From positions 558,001 through 622,000 of the forward strand of contig JACAXG010000061.1 in assembly GCA_018881555.1 (NCBI GenBank): DNA of 64,000 nt, in the 5' to 3' direction. Numbering within the stretch: position 1 is the stretch's first letter; the number at the start of each line of letters is the position of its first letter. The notes under the pieces were generated by a model. That model had not been told where the DNA came from and ran no database searches. It was given only the letters and a program-made list of their open reading frames with translations. Both the position numbers and the translations under genes were made by a program. This DNA comes from Amblyornis subalaris. Its lineage: Eukaryota; Chordata; Aves; Passeriformes; Ptilonorhynchidae. Below, one piece after another: positions 26,737 to 38,782 of this stretch.

Positions 26737-28668
26737 GTATGTTCAGTATTAAGCTGCTTCCTTGCCTCATTGAGGTATCAGCTAAAACTTGGCAGAATGC
26801 TTTTCCAGCAGGGATGTTGAGAGTCTGCCTCCAGAGAAAGGCAGAAGTTCAACCCAAAAATTAGCAAAAAGCCAGAAGCATTATATTTCTGGTTGAACTG
26901 AGGAGTGTTTGGTGTTCAGTGATGAGAGCTATACAGAACAAGATTCTGCCAGAAATTTGTATAATTTTTTCTATTTCAACTGCTTCATCTTTTGATGCTA
27001 TCATAAATTTTACAACTATGCCTGTCATTTTTCCAAGTATCTTCAATTTTTGCAGTTAGAAAAACTTCGTGTTTGTCTTACTTGGATTTGGAATCACTCA
27101 CAAAACATTTCTTCTTAAAGAGATGCTGCTTTGCTTCCACTGAAGTTGCTTGAATGGTGTAATTCACAAGGATTTTGGGAAGGACAGTTGTCATTTAACT
27201 TTTCTTACTCTGACGAATTTTAGTATCCAAACTGCATATTCTTATGATGCCTTGGCCTTGACAAGAATCTGCTTAGATGATTAAAGCTAGCGATTTTGTT
27301 GAGTCTTGCAAAGAGTCTATTAACATGCTAAGAATTTAGAGTTTTGCAGTTTTTATTCCCCCTTTCTTTGTACTAATTACTTCCTTTTTAACTACCTTAT
27401 TGCAACAGACACATATGTGAATCCAACAAAATGAGCTCTGGCCACATTTATGAAAGACTTCAATGTCATACCCGAATTGACCTTCAGTAGGACAAACAGA
27501 AATGCATATGGTACACTAGATTTCCATCTTGTACTTGTTCTTTATAAAAAGGATTACTGAAGGCCTACACTTGGAGTTTCTATTCTGAGCTAACCAAAGC
27601 ATTTTGGTAACTTGATTTAATGTTTTAAATATTGGGTTTGGTGGAGATACAGTACTTAATTCATTTTTTTTCTTCCAAATAATGCATAAAAGTCTCTTGA
27701 ATATGTAAGATTTCTGAGCTAATAATCTGAGCTTCAGATGACTGAGAATGAGGAGCTCTGCTGAGGATGCCTTTTGCTACACTACAGAAAGTAGTACTTC
27801 CTCTCATGACAGAGACATATTATTGATTAACCACACTGTGTTGGAAAGACAGGCAGAGTCTGTAAAAGGCCAAGTAAAATTATGTTTTGCTAAACACAAA
27901 GTTTGAAAGATTCACTCCTTCGCCTCTTTCCCTCTTTAGATAAAAAAAACAACCAAAAAAAAAACCCCAAAAAATCCAACCCCAACCCCTGTCTCTGAGC
28001 CAAATGATGCAACTTCTATGCAATTGTTCAGAAAGCTCTGCCCACACTATTTCTTTCATCCAGGAGTTGTCAGAAAATACTCTTTCAGCTTGGAGCTTTT
28101 CTGCTGACATGAGTGCTATGTGCTGGAGAGTGGTGTGTTCACAAAACTTACAAATTGAACATAAATGCAAGGTTTCATATACTTTTTNCACTGAATAGTT
28201 CGGGGTTTTTTTCCAACAGATAATACTTCAATATTTCTGGTTAATTTTATAGAAACCCTCCTCCCCTGAAAATCCCCCACATTTTGATAAAGGAGGCTTG
28301 ATCAATATACATCTATTTGTACATGATAAACAAGACTTAAATGGCTTTTGCTGTGTGTCAGCTGATTCATATTAAAGTGCAGCCATCTGACGTGGTCAAT
28401 TCCAAAAACTGGTGACAGATCCTGTCTGTAGATCAACGTGAATCTTACCCTATGTGACTTTTATAATGAGTGCAAAAAGTGCGTTCTTGGGAATCCCAAG
28501 GAGTTCCATAGCTTACTGTAAGAGTGAAATTGGTTACATGAGCCTGTGGTTTGTGCACCCTTAGACGAACAAGAACATAAACACAGCTGAGACGTGTACA
28601 ACATGTGTAGATAGTTACTGCTGGTCACCTCANTGACTGCTAATTTGTGACCTCTGTGTCTGCTGCAG
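26737..28668 (+). other. HDAC9: Intron 5 (1,932 bases)
   Basis: Donor gtatgt, acceptor tgtctgctgcag. It includes an A/C-rich low-complexity run at 27942-27989. No other element was recognised. Confidence 0.9.
27942..27989. repeat. A/C-rich low-complexity run
   Basis: Successive runs of A broken by CC, then CCCC blocks (aaccccaaaaaatccaacccc type). It is not a clean microsatellite and could be the decayed tail of a retroposon, but no body is visible. Confidence 0.6.
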
Positions 28669-28790
28669 GGCTGCCCACCATACCTCACTGGATCAAAGCT
28701 CTCCACCCCTGAGCGGGGCCTCGCCACCATACAAATACACTTTACCAGGAGCACAGGATGCCAAGGATGATTTTCCACTTCGTAAAACGG
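28669..28790 (+). CDS. HDAC9: HDAC9 exon 6: linker leading to first 14-3-3 site
   Basis: 122 bases: one base, 40 codons (about residues 182-221), then the first base of a split alanine. It encodes [16 protein letters not shown], then [20 protein letters not shown]. The closing RKT is the first half of the RKTASEP 14-3-3 site that is completed in exon 7. The acceptor is tgtctgctgcag. The donor G|gtgagt is near-perfect. It lies upstream of the largest complete intron, which also carries a candidate alternative terminal exon (30961-31188) in matching phase. Confidence 0.98.
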
Positions 28791-29267
28791 GTGAGTTACC
28801 GTAGTTTATTCGAGCCCCTTGCCCCGCAGTTCTCCCATCCTTTATTTTAACCGGGCTGTCCATCAGCAAGGCATACACAAAATTCTACAAATCCTGCTCA
28901 GGATGGTACCATGGGTGAGTTCAGAGATCCAGACTGCATCTTTACAAGGTCAGACTGGACACATGGTGTCAAGAGTCAATGTTTCCCAGTGCTAACAGCT
29001 AGTACAAACTTCAGTCCTGATAAATTTTGTTTCTAAACAGACCATCATTTCATGGATCTTTATTTTCTTTGTCTCAGTATGTCTAAGTACTTCTGGCTTT
29101 AATAACTCTCTTTGTCCTGCTTGGTAGATAGATTATCTATCTTCAGATGGTATTCTGCCATTAGACAATGTTTTTCAGGGCATTTGGAAGGGAAATCNTA
29201 GAAAGAGGAGAGGAATTGGATTAATGTTATATTTTGTGTCATGGGTTTGTCAAGGTTTGTATGCATG

Positions 29268-29396
29268 TCACAGAATATTCTGAGTTGGAAGGGACCCAGA
29301 AAGATCATCGAGCCCAACTCTTCATGGGCCATACAGGGATCGAACCCGTGACTGTGGTNGGGTCAGCACTGTTCTCTGTGCATTGACACACATTTA
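29268..29396 (-). mobile_element. SINE with tRNA-Ile-like head and CR1-like tail (TguSINE1-like)
   Basis: Read on the minus strand, the head (about 29396-29325) resembles a tRNA-Ile gene. It has an intact B box (ggttcgatccc, complement of 29337-29347) and a recognisable acceptor-stem end, while the A-box side is decayed. The tail (29324-29268) is a CR1-type 3' end: on the + strand it reads tcacagaatattctgagttgg followed by aagggaccc. A tRNA-Ile head joined to a CR1 3' tail is the design of TguSINE1 described from songbirds. The tail lets the SINE use the CR1 reverse transcriptase. The precise family and ends are inference. Confidence 0.75.
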
Positions 29397-29613
29397 CATG
29401 TCTTCTTACACNTAGAAAATGTTCTTTTGAATGTTTTTGAATATTTTAGAAGATCTAACAATTGAATGTTTTATCTTGACAGCAGGTGAACTGTAGACTT
29501 AACTTTTTCTGCACCATAAAGAAAGCTAGAATGGCAGTGGAGTCTATGTGGCTGTTGCCTCAGGTCCTTGGTGCAGTGACTGGTATCCAGGAATGCAGGG
29601 AGACACTCAGAGG

Positions 29614-29622
29614 NGGGGGGGG
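29614..29622. repeat. Poly-G tract beside an unresolved base
   Basis: About nine consecutive G follow a single N. The true length is uncertain because homopolymers and the N itself suggest reading difficulty here. Confidence 0.6.
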
Positions 29623-30960
29623 GAAAGGAAAAGAAAACATTTGATCGCTTATTGCATGAGTCTGCTGTTGAGTGATACAGTTACGTTCAGAGAGAAAGTC
29701 TGACCCCCTACTGTGCTAACAGCCTTTGAATGTGACTTAGCCACCGGGAGATTGAAAACTAACTGCAAAACTGACTTGAAAAGAAGTGGCATTTGGAACC
29801 AGCATACATTCAGAAAGAAAATCCAGCTTGTATCTAATACTTTGGGGCAGACTCTCTAAGCTCATATTATATCCCCAAATATTTTCAAAGGAATGGAAGC
29901 ATGAAAAGCAAAATGCTAATTTATTCTAGCTGAATTACTTTTTGTAAAATATGGTGGCAATATAACAAGATTCTATAAAATCTTGTTCAGGCTGTTCATC
30001 TCAATAAGCCCTTATGTGGTTCCNTGCTTAATACCACTGTACAACATATAATTTTTGTGCCAATAGACTATACATTTTCATTTTTTAAACAAAAGGATAC
30101 ATTCTACATCTTCTTAATGCTGTGAATTCATCTGCATGTTTTTGAAATGCAAGCTTTAATTTTTCTTCCATGTTTATATATCTTAAACGTTACGATTGAT
30201 ATTTATGATGTGTCAGACTGTTGATCTGTAAAACAAAACATTTTCAAACTTTGTAACAGTAAAGTTCTCCTGCAGCTGCTAATACTTTTATATCTCTGTG
30301 GGGGTTTAAAAATATTCCTTAATTCAATTCCCATTGTCTGCATAAGAGGACTATAATATAATTAAATCCAGATGTTTTCTATATGTTATTCCAAATATTT
30401 GGGCATGCAGTGCATCAGTTCCAAAATTGAACAAAGGACATGATGACTCTCTGAAAAGATATCTACAGAATAAATAGACAAATACTAATATAATCATTAG
30501 TATAACCGTTTCTATGACATTTACATAGTGATTCTGATAAGCAAATATAAATGAAGTGTACAACATGTTGTATGTTACCAATGGAGGATATTTGATAGCT
30601 CTCCATATCCGTGAAAATAGCAACTGTTAATATCCTGTTTACACATCCAGTCTCTCTGTGTACTAGAGTTGTTTAATTCCAGCCTTCAGCAACATCCCCA
30701 CAAAGGTTTCAATGATTGTTCATCAGGTTGAGAGTAAAAGCAACAGGAACCAGATCGACACAAGTCAAATGACCCTAAGCTGATCTGGGTGGTTATAGGG
30801 CCATCCTCCAGGCAGAGGGGACATTGTGGAGCCTGTGTCATCCTCACGGGACCTTGCTAGACAAAGATGTCCCAGGAACACTCATATATATGGACAGGCT
30901 GTAAGCCTGCAGAAATCTGACCTTTGCCATGAGGGGTGAGCCTCTTTTCCTTCCCTTTAG

Positions 30961-31136
30961 GCTATGAACGCTTATTGCCACTGGCTCCTGGTAAACCCTC
31001 TGTGGTGCTGAACCTGCGTGAAGTCAGCAATTCATATGAAAGCAGACCTCACATTCCTTTCAGCCTTAAGAAAGGAATACCTGTTGTGGGTTTTAATCAC
31101 AGCTTTGTTTTGCTTTTTAGATTACTTTTTTTTTAA
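30961..31136 (+). CDS. Candidate alternative terminal exon of HDAC9 (hypothetical)
   Basis: A strong acceptor (cctcttttccttccctttag, AG at 30959-30960) opens a frame that continues exon 6 in the correct phase: the G left by exon 6 plus GC makes glycine. It then runs 57 more codons to TAA at 31134-31136. The first 39 residues (GYERLLPLAPGKPSVV..., then LNLREVSNSYESRPHIP) have balanced, coding-like composition. The end is hydrophobic and T-rich. AATAAA follows 47 bases after the stop. Used as a last exon, it would give a roughly 280-residue protein that keeps the CtBP, glutamine-rich and MEF2 segments but lacks the nuclear-localisation segment, both complete 14-3-3 sites and the deacetylase domain. 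I recognise no homologue, so chance is not excluded. Confidence 0.35.
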
Positions 31137-31182
31137 TATTTATAATATAAAATATGTGGGTATCTGTCTCTTCTCCAACTTT

Positions 31183-31188
31183 AATAAA
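31183..31188 (+). terminator. Canonical AATAAA polyadenylation signal, intron 6
   Basis: AATAAA lies 47 bases downstream of the in-phase TAA of the candidate exon at 30961-31136. A T-rich stretch precedes it. Alone it is weak evidence, because the hexamer is common in AT-rich introns. Confidence 0.35.
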
Positions 31189-34100
31189 ACGCTCTTGTAA
31201 GATAATTCTGATTGAATCAGTTACTCTGAGATCAGATTTAATGGGCAACAAAGCTGAATGATTCTTTCCTGACATCCTAATGTGTTTTTCAGTGCTAAGG
31301 GAACACCAAGTGTCACACAGGCATTGTAAATCATGAGTTTTGCTTGCTCGCTTTCTTGTTCAGTAATCCATTTAATCTTTGCTTAATTAATCCTTAAGTG
31401 GCATCTCCTTATTAATCTTTTAAAAATTAATTCTGAGAGAATGGTAAAGAGGAAAATATTCCCTGCAGCTTTTACTCTTCTAGCATCTAGAATGATGGAA
31501 TGCATAGATAACTAGGGAAAGACTTAAGAGTCTTGCTCTTTCTATGTTTACAGTTAGGTATCAAAATTAACATCCTAGTGCAGTGACTACGGTTACTCAA
31601 CAAGTCTCAGCCATGTGGATTATTCCTTTCTGTACAAGATGCAGCAGAAGTTGTCAGCAGTGGGCTTCACACAGTTTAGCTGCATGGAGGATTGAGAGTG
31701 TCCTAGGGGCTAGAGGCCAGGATATGCAGCTCTTTGCACAGCTGCATTCAGATGCTCTGTGTTGACAGACTTTGAAAAGAGCAGAGCAAGGGGAGCTATT
31801 GCTTCGCTGGATAGATAAATATACCATAAGGAGAAGCTACACATCTGTATCTAAGAACAGAATTTAATGTAAACAGCATAAGATAAAATTTTAAAAATCC
31901 CCAAAACTTGCACCATGGATACCAGTTGTAACACGTGTTTTCTGCAAAGCACCCAAAAGCCTGAGCAGCACATGGCTCATTAACTTTCAATGAGACTAAT
32001 GCGTCTAAATTACCCAGAGAGGTTTGAAAATACCTCCCTATTACTGAACACTTTTGAAATTCATACTGACTGTTTTAAGAGCTCTGATGGGAGCTGTGTA
32101 CTTTTGAAAACCTGATCATTTAATATGGAGAACTTTTGCTTGTTGAGCTCCTTTATTCTGTGTCTATCTGTCCAGGAAAATATTATCCTCTTTATGAGGT
32201 TACTGTAAAACTAACAAATATACAGTAAGCAGCATGGGTTTGGTAGGGTAGAAGATCTTTTCAAAGAATTTTTTTTCTGNTTTTTTTTTTNCCTTGTCAA
32301 AATGCAGAAATTCTGGCAAATGGCCCTGACATTTGCATTTTCTTCAGTCTTAAAAATTTCATGTTTTGTGTGCAAGTGTTGATACAAACCAGAAAAAGCC
32401 AGTAAGTTCCAATAAGGGGTAGGTCTCTGGCCAAAGCTGCATACTTTTAAAAAATGTTGCTGTAGGTGGAATTGCTGCATTTTGTTTCATGTTTTGGCTT
32501 TTGTTGGAAGAAATTCCTGAGGACATCATCATATCAAGTATGAACTGTTTTTTTCTTTCCTGACTTTAGCACAATCATGAACGAGTGGGAATGTCAATCA
32601 GTGTTTCTGTTTATTTTGGTTTTATGCCAGTTGAATCTTGCTTTGCAGGTGGAGTTGTAAGCTTGCAACTTGCATTGTGCTTAGGGATCTGAAGATTTGT
32701 CACAATATTACAATTTGAGAAGATGTTTCTAGCTCACTTTCCAAAAATTGGAAGCATGCTCAATGGAAACATAGCATGGGGGTTTTTTTAATAGCAAATA
32801 GTACGAGGTTCTTGCTTGGATGGGAGAAATTGTATAATTTCATACAGGAGAAAAGAGGAGATGAAGGATTGTTTAATATTGTGATGAAAGAGCAGATGAA
32901 GGCTGTGCTGCACAGCCATGAAGATCACTCTCTAAAAACCATATTAAAAGTTAACCTGATTAGGCAGTAGAATAACAGTGTAGCTCTTGTGTAATGAGAG
33001 TGAAAGATTCCTGAATAAGAACTCAGCAGATGTAAGTTTTTAAGGAAAGAAATTAATTGGAATATTTCCTTACAATTCTTTCTGCACTTAGTGACTCAGT
33101 AATTTACTGGAGCAGTTGACATTCAGAAGAAAAACATTTCGTATGTGAAAGTTTTTCTCCTTTCCCCAAATTTCATTTCTGTTTGCATTTTCTAGGAAAG
33201 CAGTCTTCTGTGAAGTAACAGTACATGAAAAAGCTGGATTTCTTTTGGTTTTCAGTTTAAAAAAAAGGGCTTAGAGTATCCCAAACCCTCAATTACCGTG
33301 TCTGCCCAAATGAAGAAGTCCAGCTCAGTGGAGAGAAGCATTATTTTTGAGTACAATAAATGGGCGAGGCACTTTGTTTATTGAAGCAGGGAAACAAGGC
33401 AAACATGATTCTCCTAATTTTATCCCATTTTTTAGGGATGCTAAGCATTCCTGCCTCTCNGTAGTCCTTGTTTTCCTGGGTTGGTGAACCATCTCGACAA
33501 ATTTGAACTAGGTAATGTGCCCAAATGAAATAAAGCTATCCTGATCTTGACTACTGTTCCCATTAATCACCAGATGTTTTTTAGCCTTCTCAGATTCACT
33601 GTCAATAACTTAAGCAGGTGTAATTAGTAGGAGGAGCTTTTAGAAAGAGAAGCTTTCACTTGCAACTGCAGAGTGAATCTGAAGCAAAGTGTTGTTAACA
33701 GCTTCCGGATTCATGTAATGAACAGGCCAAACCAGCGTCCAGCTCCTGGGAGCCAGCAGCTCCAAGGTTGTAGCTACTGTGCTGGGCTGCTGTCATCTCG
33801 GGCCCATTAGCCTCCCAAAGAGGGGTGAGGAGGGATCCCCTGTCATTCTGATTTAGCTCAAGTTAGAGGAGAAATTTTTTGAGATAGCTTAAAACTAAAT
33901 AAAAATGAATGCTAAGGTAGGCTTAATGACACTGTCAAAGAGTAAAAAACTTGTGTAAGTATGCTTTGATATCATCAAAACTGCCAGGGCCTGCACCAGG
34001 GTTCAACAGGAGTCATCACCGGAATGATTCTCATGAAGACCATCACAGTCTTCCCATCAGTGGAAGGTTGTTCCTGTAATGTATTTTATTTAACACTTCC

Positions 34101-37100
34101 TTTTAATTGCAGAAAGCAAGTTTTTTATGCATGGATGACNCTTACTCAGTTACCAGATTCATAGTGTTCCTATTTCCGGAAAAATCACACTACTTGTGAA
34201 TACATCACGTTCTGTCTTCCAGTAATTACTCTTTTTGTCCTAGATACTGACCCTTCTTCATGGCTAGTCTAATTATACAACCTTGGTCAAAATACTATCT
34301 TAGTTCTNTTACTGCACAGTGTATAACCAGAAATTGAATTACAAAGTTCTGCTTCATGTGATTACATAAAGGTTTTCTTGTCCTGACTGTGTATGTTTTA
34401 AAAAACGGTTTATACTTAAGCATTAAGAAGTAGCTTTCATAACTTTTTGATAAGCAGGTAATTAGATACTAGATGCCTTTTTGACTTTAGAACTCTAAAT
34501 AAACAGCTTCAATAAGCAACAGGGAGCAGACCTAAAATCTAAAGCATTTTAAGAGCACAACGTCTATTGAAAATCAAGTGGAATGGTTTTAATGGGCATT
34601 TCAAAGCCTTATTCCCTCTGGATAAATAAGTTACAAAATACTGCATATAAAATCTGAGACTCTTTGAAGTCAGTAGAAACTGTCCTGCTTGATTTCAGTA
34701 GGACTAGGATTTTTCTTCCACTTTATCTAGAGCAGGGACAGTTGAAAACTTTCAGAAAAGTAAACAGGAACATCTAAGAGATGGCAAAAAGAGCGAAACA
34801 GAGAAGTGAAAAGTGGAAATCACATGGTATCATNTCTTCCAAAATAGAAGATACTGGTTAGAAAAGACTGCACTTCTCCAAAATCCTGCAAAACATAGTT
34901 TCACTGAAAAATCTATTCAAACCCACAACTCTAATTAAGGGGTTTAGCTGCCAAATAACATGTTGTGGCTAAAGCCAAGTAAGTATTACAGAGCCATTCA
35001 TGAGCAAAGGCATAAGCTTTGTACTTTGCTTTTGATTTTCTCATGGGAAAGTAATATAAATGAGAGTGATACCTCCCTGTTGGCTTTAACTGTTAGAAAT
35101 GCAAAGCATGCTGAAATTGTACATAATTCTCTTCCAAAGGAAAGGAAATAGCATTTCAATGGTTTTCCTCAGTGTCTCGTTGAGTTATGGTGGTGCACAA
35201 TTATTCCTGTTAAATTACTCTACCAGATGGAAGGTTACATTGTATATTTAGCTAATTAAATTGTAGGGAACTGGAATTATATCCCAGAGCATAAAGAATC
35301 TATCTAAAAGTAAATTCATTTTAATTTAGTATAGTTGTTAAGGTGCAATATGGATGTCCAATTAAGACTTCAAACGTGGGCTTTTTCTCCTCACTTTGCT
35401 TAGCATTGAGAGATGCTTTTGCAAAGTTGGCCTTGTCTACAGAAGTTAGACAAACGTGTTTTGAATGTCCAAACAACTTTGGAGCCAATTTTATCTTCAT
35501 TTCTCTTCAGTGGAGCTGAAGTGCCTTCCTACTTTTGAGATGAACTTGGCCTGTGGTTCTCAACTGCTAGGAGAGCAAGATATACTANGTTTTGGTTGCT
35601 TTTGTTTTCTTGGCATCCTGTTGCCTTTGGACAACTCCAGAGTATGATTCAGCAGTCTAAACCTAACCAGCTCGCATTTACTGATGACACTGATGCCCTG
35701 TTAAACTGGGGGAGAAGTTGATGGTGTTTAATCGTGAATTTCTGAAGGTTGATGAAATATTGGATTGTACTTGTTGCCTGACATCAGTGAGTTATCACTG
35801 CTGGATATTTTCCTAGATTAAAATCTGTGGGATTTAATCATCCTATGAACTAATTCCTTCTTTTATGGGGCTTGGGGAACAACATAATCATGAGCATGAT
35901 CATTCTATAAAAAATAGATCATGTATCTAGAGGTCAAATGGTGACCCTGGCAAAAACCTTGACTTTGGGGGCTAGGGGATTATCTCTGGCAGTTCTTCAC
36001 TGAAGAGAGTATTTTTTCTTGGGATTCAGTGGATTTGGGAGGAGGATTTAGGCTGAAGAGTGGGATTTGCTATATTTGCAGAAAATATGGTATTATATTC
36101 CCGTTACTTCTTCCCAGCTGGACCCTGCTGGTGTAGATGGTCAAAAGAAAGGGTGACAATTACCAGTGGAGACCTAACCAGAAGGAGTGCCAGTCATGCA
36201 TATCTTAATTTGGTTATTACCATTCAAATGAGGGATGCCATCTATTCAAGGGCCTGTTTCATCTTCTTTTTTCTCCTCTACACCTCCCGAGATGCAAATT
36301 GCCTCCAAAAAGTGCTATAAAGGTGTAGCAAAATTATAGAATTTGACGATGTGCAGAGAAGATAAAAATTAATTTTAAAATATTCTTGTTCTTTAATTCT
36401 ATGGTTCAAAACAGTATAACAATATTTGCTTTTTAATTCCCTGCTTATTATTGAAAAAGGATATTAGTTTATCCATAAGAAGATTAAGATTGACCTGACA
36501 TAGTAGTGATATGTCATGGTTTCAGGAGATTTGACATGTAATGAGAACTCATAAGGCCCAGTAAAACCATGGCCTTCTTGAAACTGCTGTATAGCCCTAT
36601 GGTGCAAATGCAAGGAGATGCTGTTTCTTCGCTAAGAAATAGAATTTATTAAAAATTTTATCAAGAGACCCGTTCTTTTGCCTCATAGGTTACATGAAGA
36701 ACATACATCAACAAGAAATACATCATACTGTTCAGATTTTCAAGATCTCCGATTTTGGCTGAATCCAGGCAGTACAACAAGTAATTGCTATATCTAACTC
36801 AATATTATGTGTAGAAAGATAACACTTGTTTCCATGGATAATGAAACAAATATTCTATGTTTCATATAGACTGCAGTGAATAGCAAGGAAAAGTTAGATA
36901 TTTAAAGTACCTTCAGGAAATTCATTTTTGAACCTGCTTCAGAAAATTAAAGAAAATTTGCTAATCTTGTTAGATTGGTTTCCTTAGCCTGAAGAAAGCA
37001 GAAGGGCTGCAAGATCCCCTCTAATCTAATTAGCTCTTTTACCATGTGTTTCACTAAACCTGTTTTTTTATTTAGGGAATGGATATTTACCTTAGTCTGA

Positions 37101-37437
37101 AAAAATAAAGCATTCTACCTTTTACAGAAGTAAAATAAAGCAAAGGACTAAAGGGTTTCACATATGACCAGCACTCCCCATAAAGTGAATGCTTGTACAG
37201 GAAACAGTTTCAGTATATCCTGAAAACACATTAGGTGACGCAAGCCAGAAAAACAAAGTGTCTCCATCCTGTACTGCTGTATCTGGTTCTCCTGCCTTGT
37301 TGGGACCACCCAGTGGTCAGGTCCATGTAGTTCTTGGAAGAGCTTTAGAGGGCATGTGTAAATAGCTTTCAGTCTTACGAATCTAATTCAAAATTCTTTC
37401 AGAAGTGACATTTTAAATCATCGGAATTGAGAAATCA

Positions 37438-37713
37438 TTGAACCCACAGAACTATACTACATGCGGGTGTCTTCAGGTCTGTCATGCAGTAGCGAGGATA
37501 TCCGCATGTACATTGTCCAGTATCGTCTTCTATTGGGATGTGGCCTTCTACAACAAACGCCGGTCAGTCATGTATGAAGATAAAGAGGCACTGCTCATCT
37601 TACCTGTGCTTTATATAATCAGCTGTGTGGAGGTGGCTGAAACACTCTGTGGCTGCCTACAGGAAGCCGGAGCAGCAATCAGAAACTTCACAGAGCAGAG
37701 AATATTTACATGA
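37438..37713 (+). other. CpG-bearing block with a 91-codon open frame, origin unknown
   Basis: Within a CpG-poor intron, this block holds several CpGs close together (gcgggtg, agcgagg, atccgc, atcgtc, acgccgg, agccgg). One frame is open from a non-ATG start to TGA at 37711-37713, with a middle reading FYNKRRSVMYEDKEALLILP. A second frame is open over the first part (TELYYMRVSSG, EDIRMYIVQYRLL). I recognise no family. It could be a decayed retrogene or transposon fragment, or a conserved regulatory element. No splice signals consistent with HDAC9 were convincing. Confidence 0.3.
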
Positions 37714-38715
37714 TTGTGACAACCACATGCCATAGAGTAAAGACTGTGAGACCACCAGGTCTCTCAGAAGGACAGACTCATTCACAACTCTCCACAAAGT
37801 ANCTCAGGAAGCTGGAAACAGCTTTGTTCCTTGATCTGTGTCTCTCTGCCTCTCTAGCTTTCTGTCAAGCTTTGGTTGCATCCATAGTTTTAGTGAGGAA
37901 GCCTGGATTATCTTCACATTTATCCTTTCTGTTGGTGCTTAGGGCTGTCCTGTGCATTTCATTCTACCTACATCAACTGAAGGGGAAACTGGGAAGTTTT
38001 TCTTAGCCAACTACTCTGAGACCAGCTTCTTAGGAACCTAAGATATGCCTATTCTGGTTGGTTTTGTTGCAGTATTAATGTGAGATTTGACCTTTTCCTT
38101 GGTCTTCAGGTCCTGGCATAGCAAAGGCACACAGGCTGCTTTGTTACTTATGTATATTACCAGGGTGACTGGGAGCCCACAGCATGGACCAGGAACCTGG
38201 TGAGCTCTGCAATGAACCCGACAAAATGAGGATCTCTTTGCAGTGTGTTTTTTTCNCATTGTGCTGCTCCTGCTTCAAGAGAAATTGCAACAGAAATCTC
38301 CAAGTTATCTCATTATCCACATGCAGTATCTTCTTGAAAATTTTCAATTGCCACAGTGCTAGAAAGAAACTTGACAAAGGATAAGTCAGTGGTTTGCGGC
38401 AATAACACCACTGTGCTAACCAGTGCATCTTAATGTTTTCTCTTGCGGTTCTGATGGCCTGTGCCCATACATCATCATTTTGTGCTGTAACTTGAAACTG
38501 TCTTAGGCATGGACTGTCATGGTTGTGTGTTGCAAAGCACATAATGCTTGTCTGTACATAGGTCTCTAGTACAATAGTATTAAAAAAATAGCAACCTATG
38601 GGGTGTGAATTAAGACAGATTTCTTGACTGTGTGTTCATTTGTTGATACTTGTTAGATATGAGCCAGAAAAAAACCCCAACCTGCTGCACAGAGTACATC
38701 ACAGAATATATGCAA

Positions 38716-38782
38716 ATCAGTATCACATTCAGTATTCACAATCATTATATCACAATCACAGTATATCACAATCAGTATTCAC
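38716..38782. repeat. Degenerate short tandem repeat
   Basis: Overlapping copies of tatcacaatca and cagtattcac recur three to four times with small differences, for example cagtattcac at 38730-38739 and again near 38773-38782. Confidence 0.7.

Noticed and set aside
29325..29396. A real tRNA-Ile gene on the minus strand
   Set aside because: The A-box side and anticodon region are decayed, and the sequence is fused to a CR1 tail, so it is a SINE head rather than a functional tRNA.
38697..38715. cacagaat at 38699 as a second CR1 end
   Set aside because: Only the eight-base word matches. The following ggaagggacc signature is missing.
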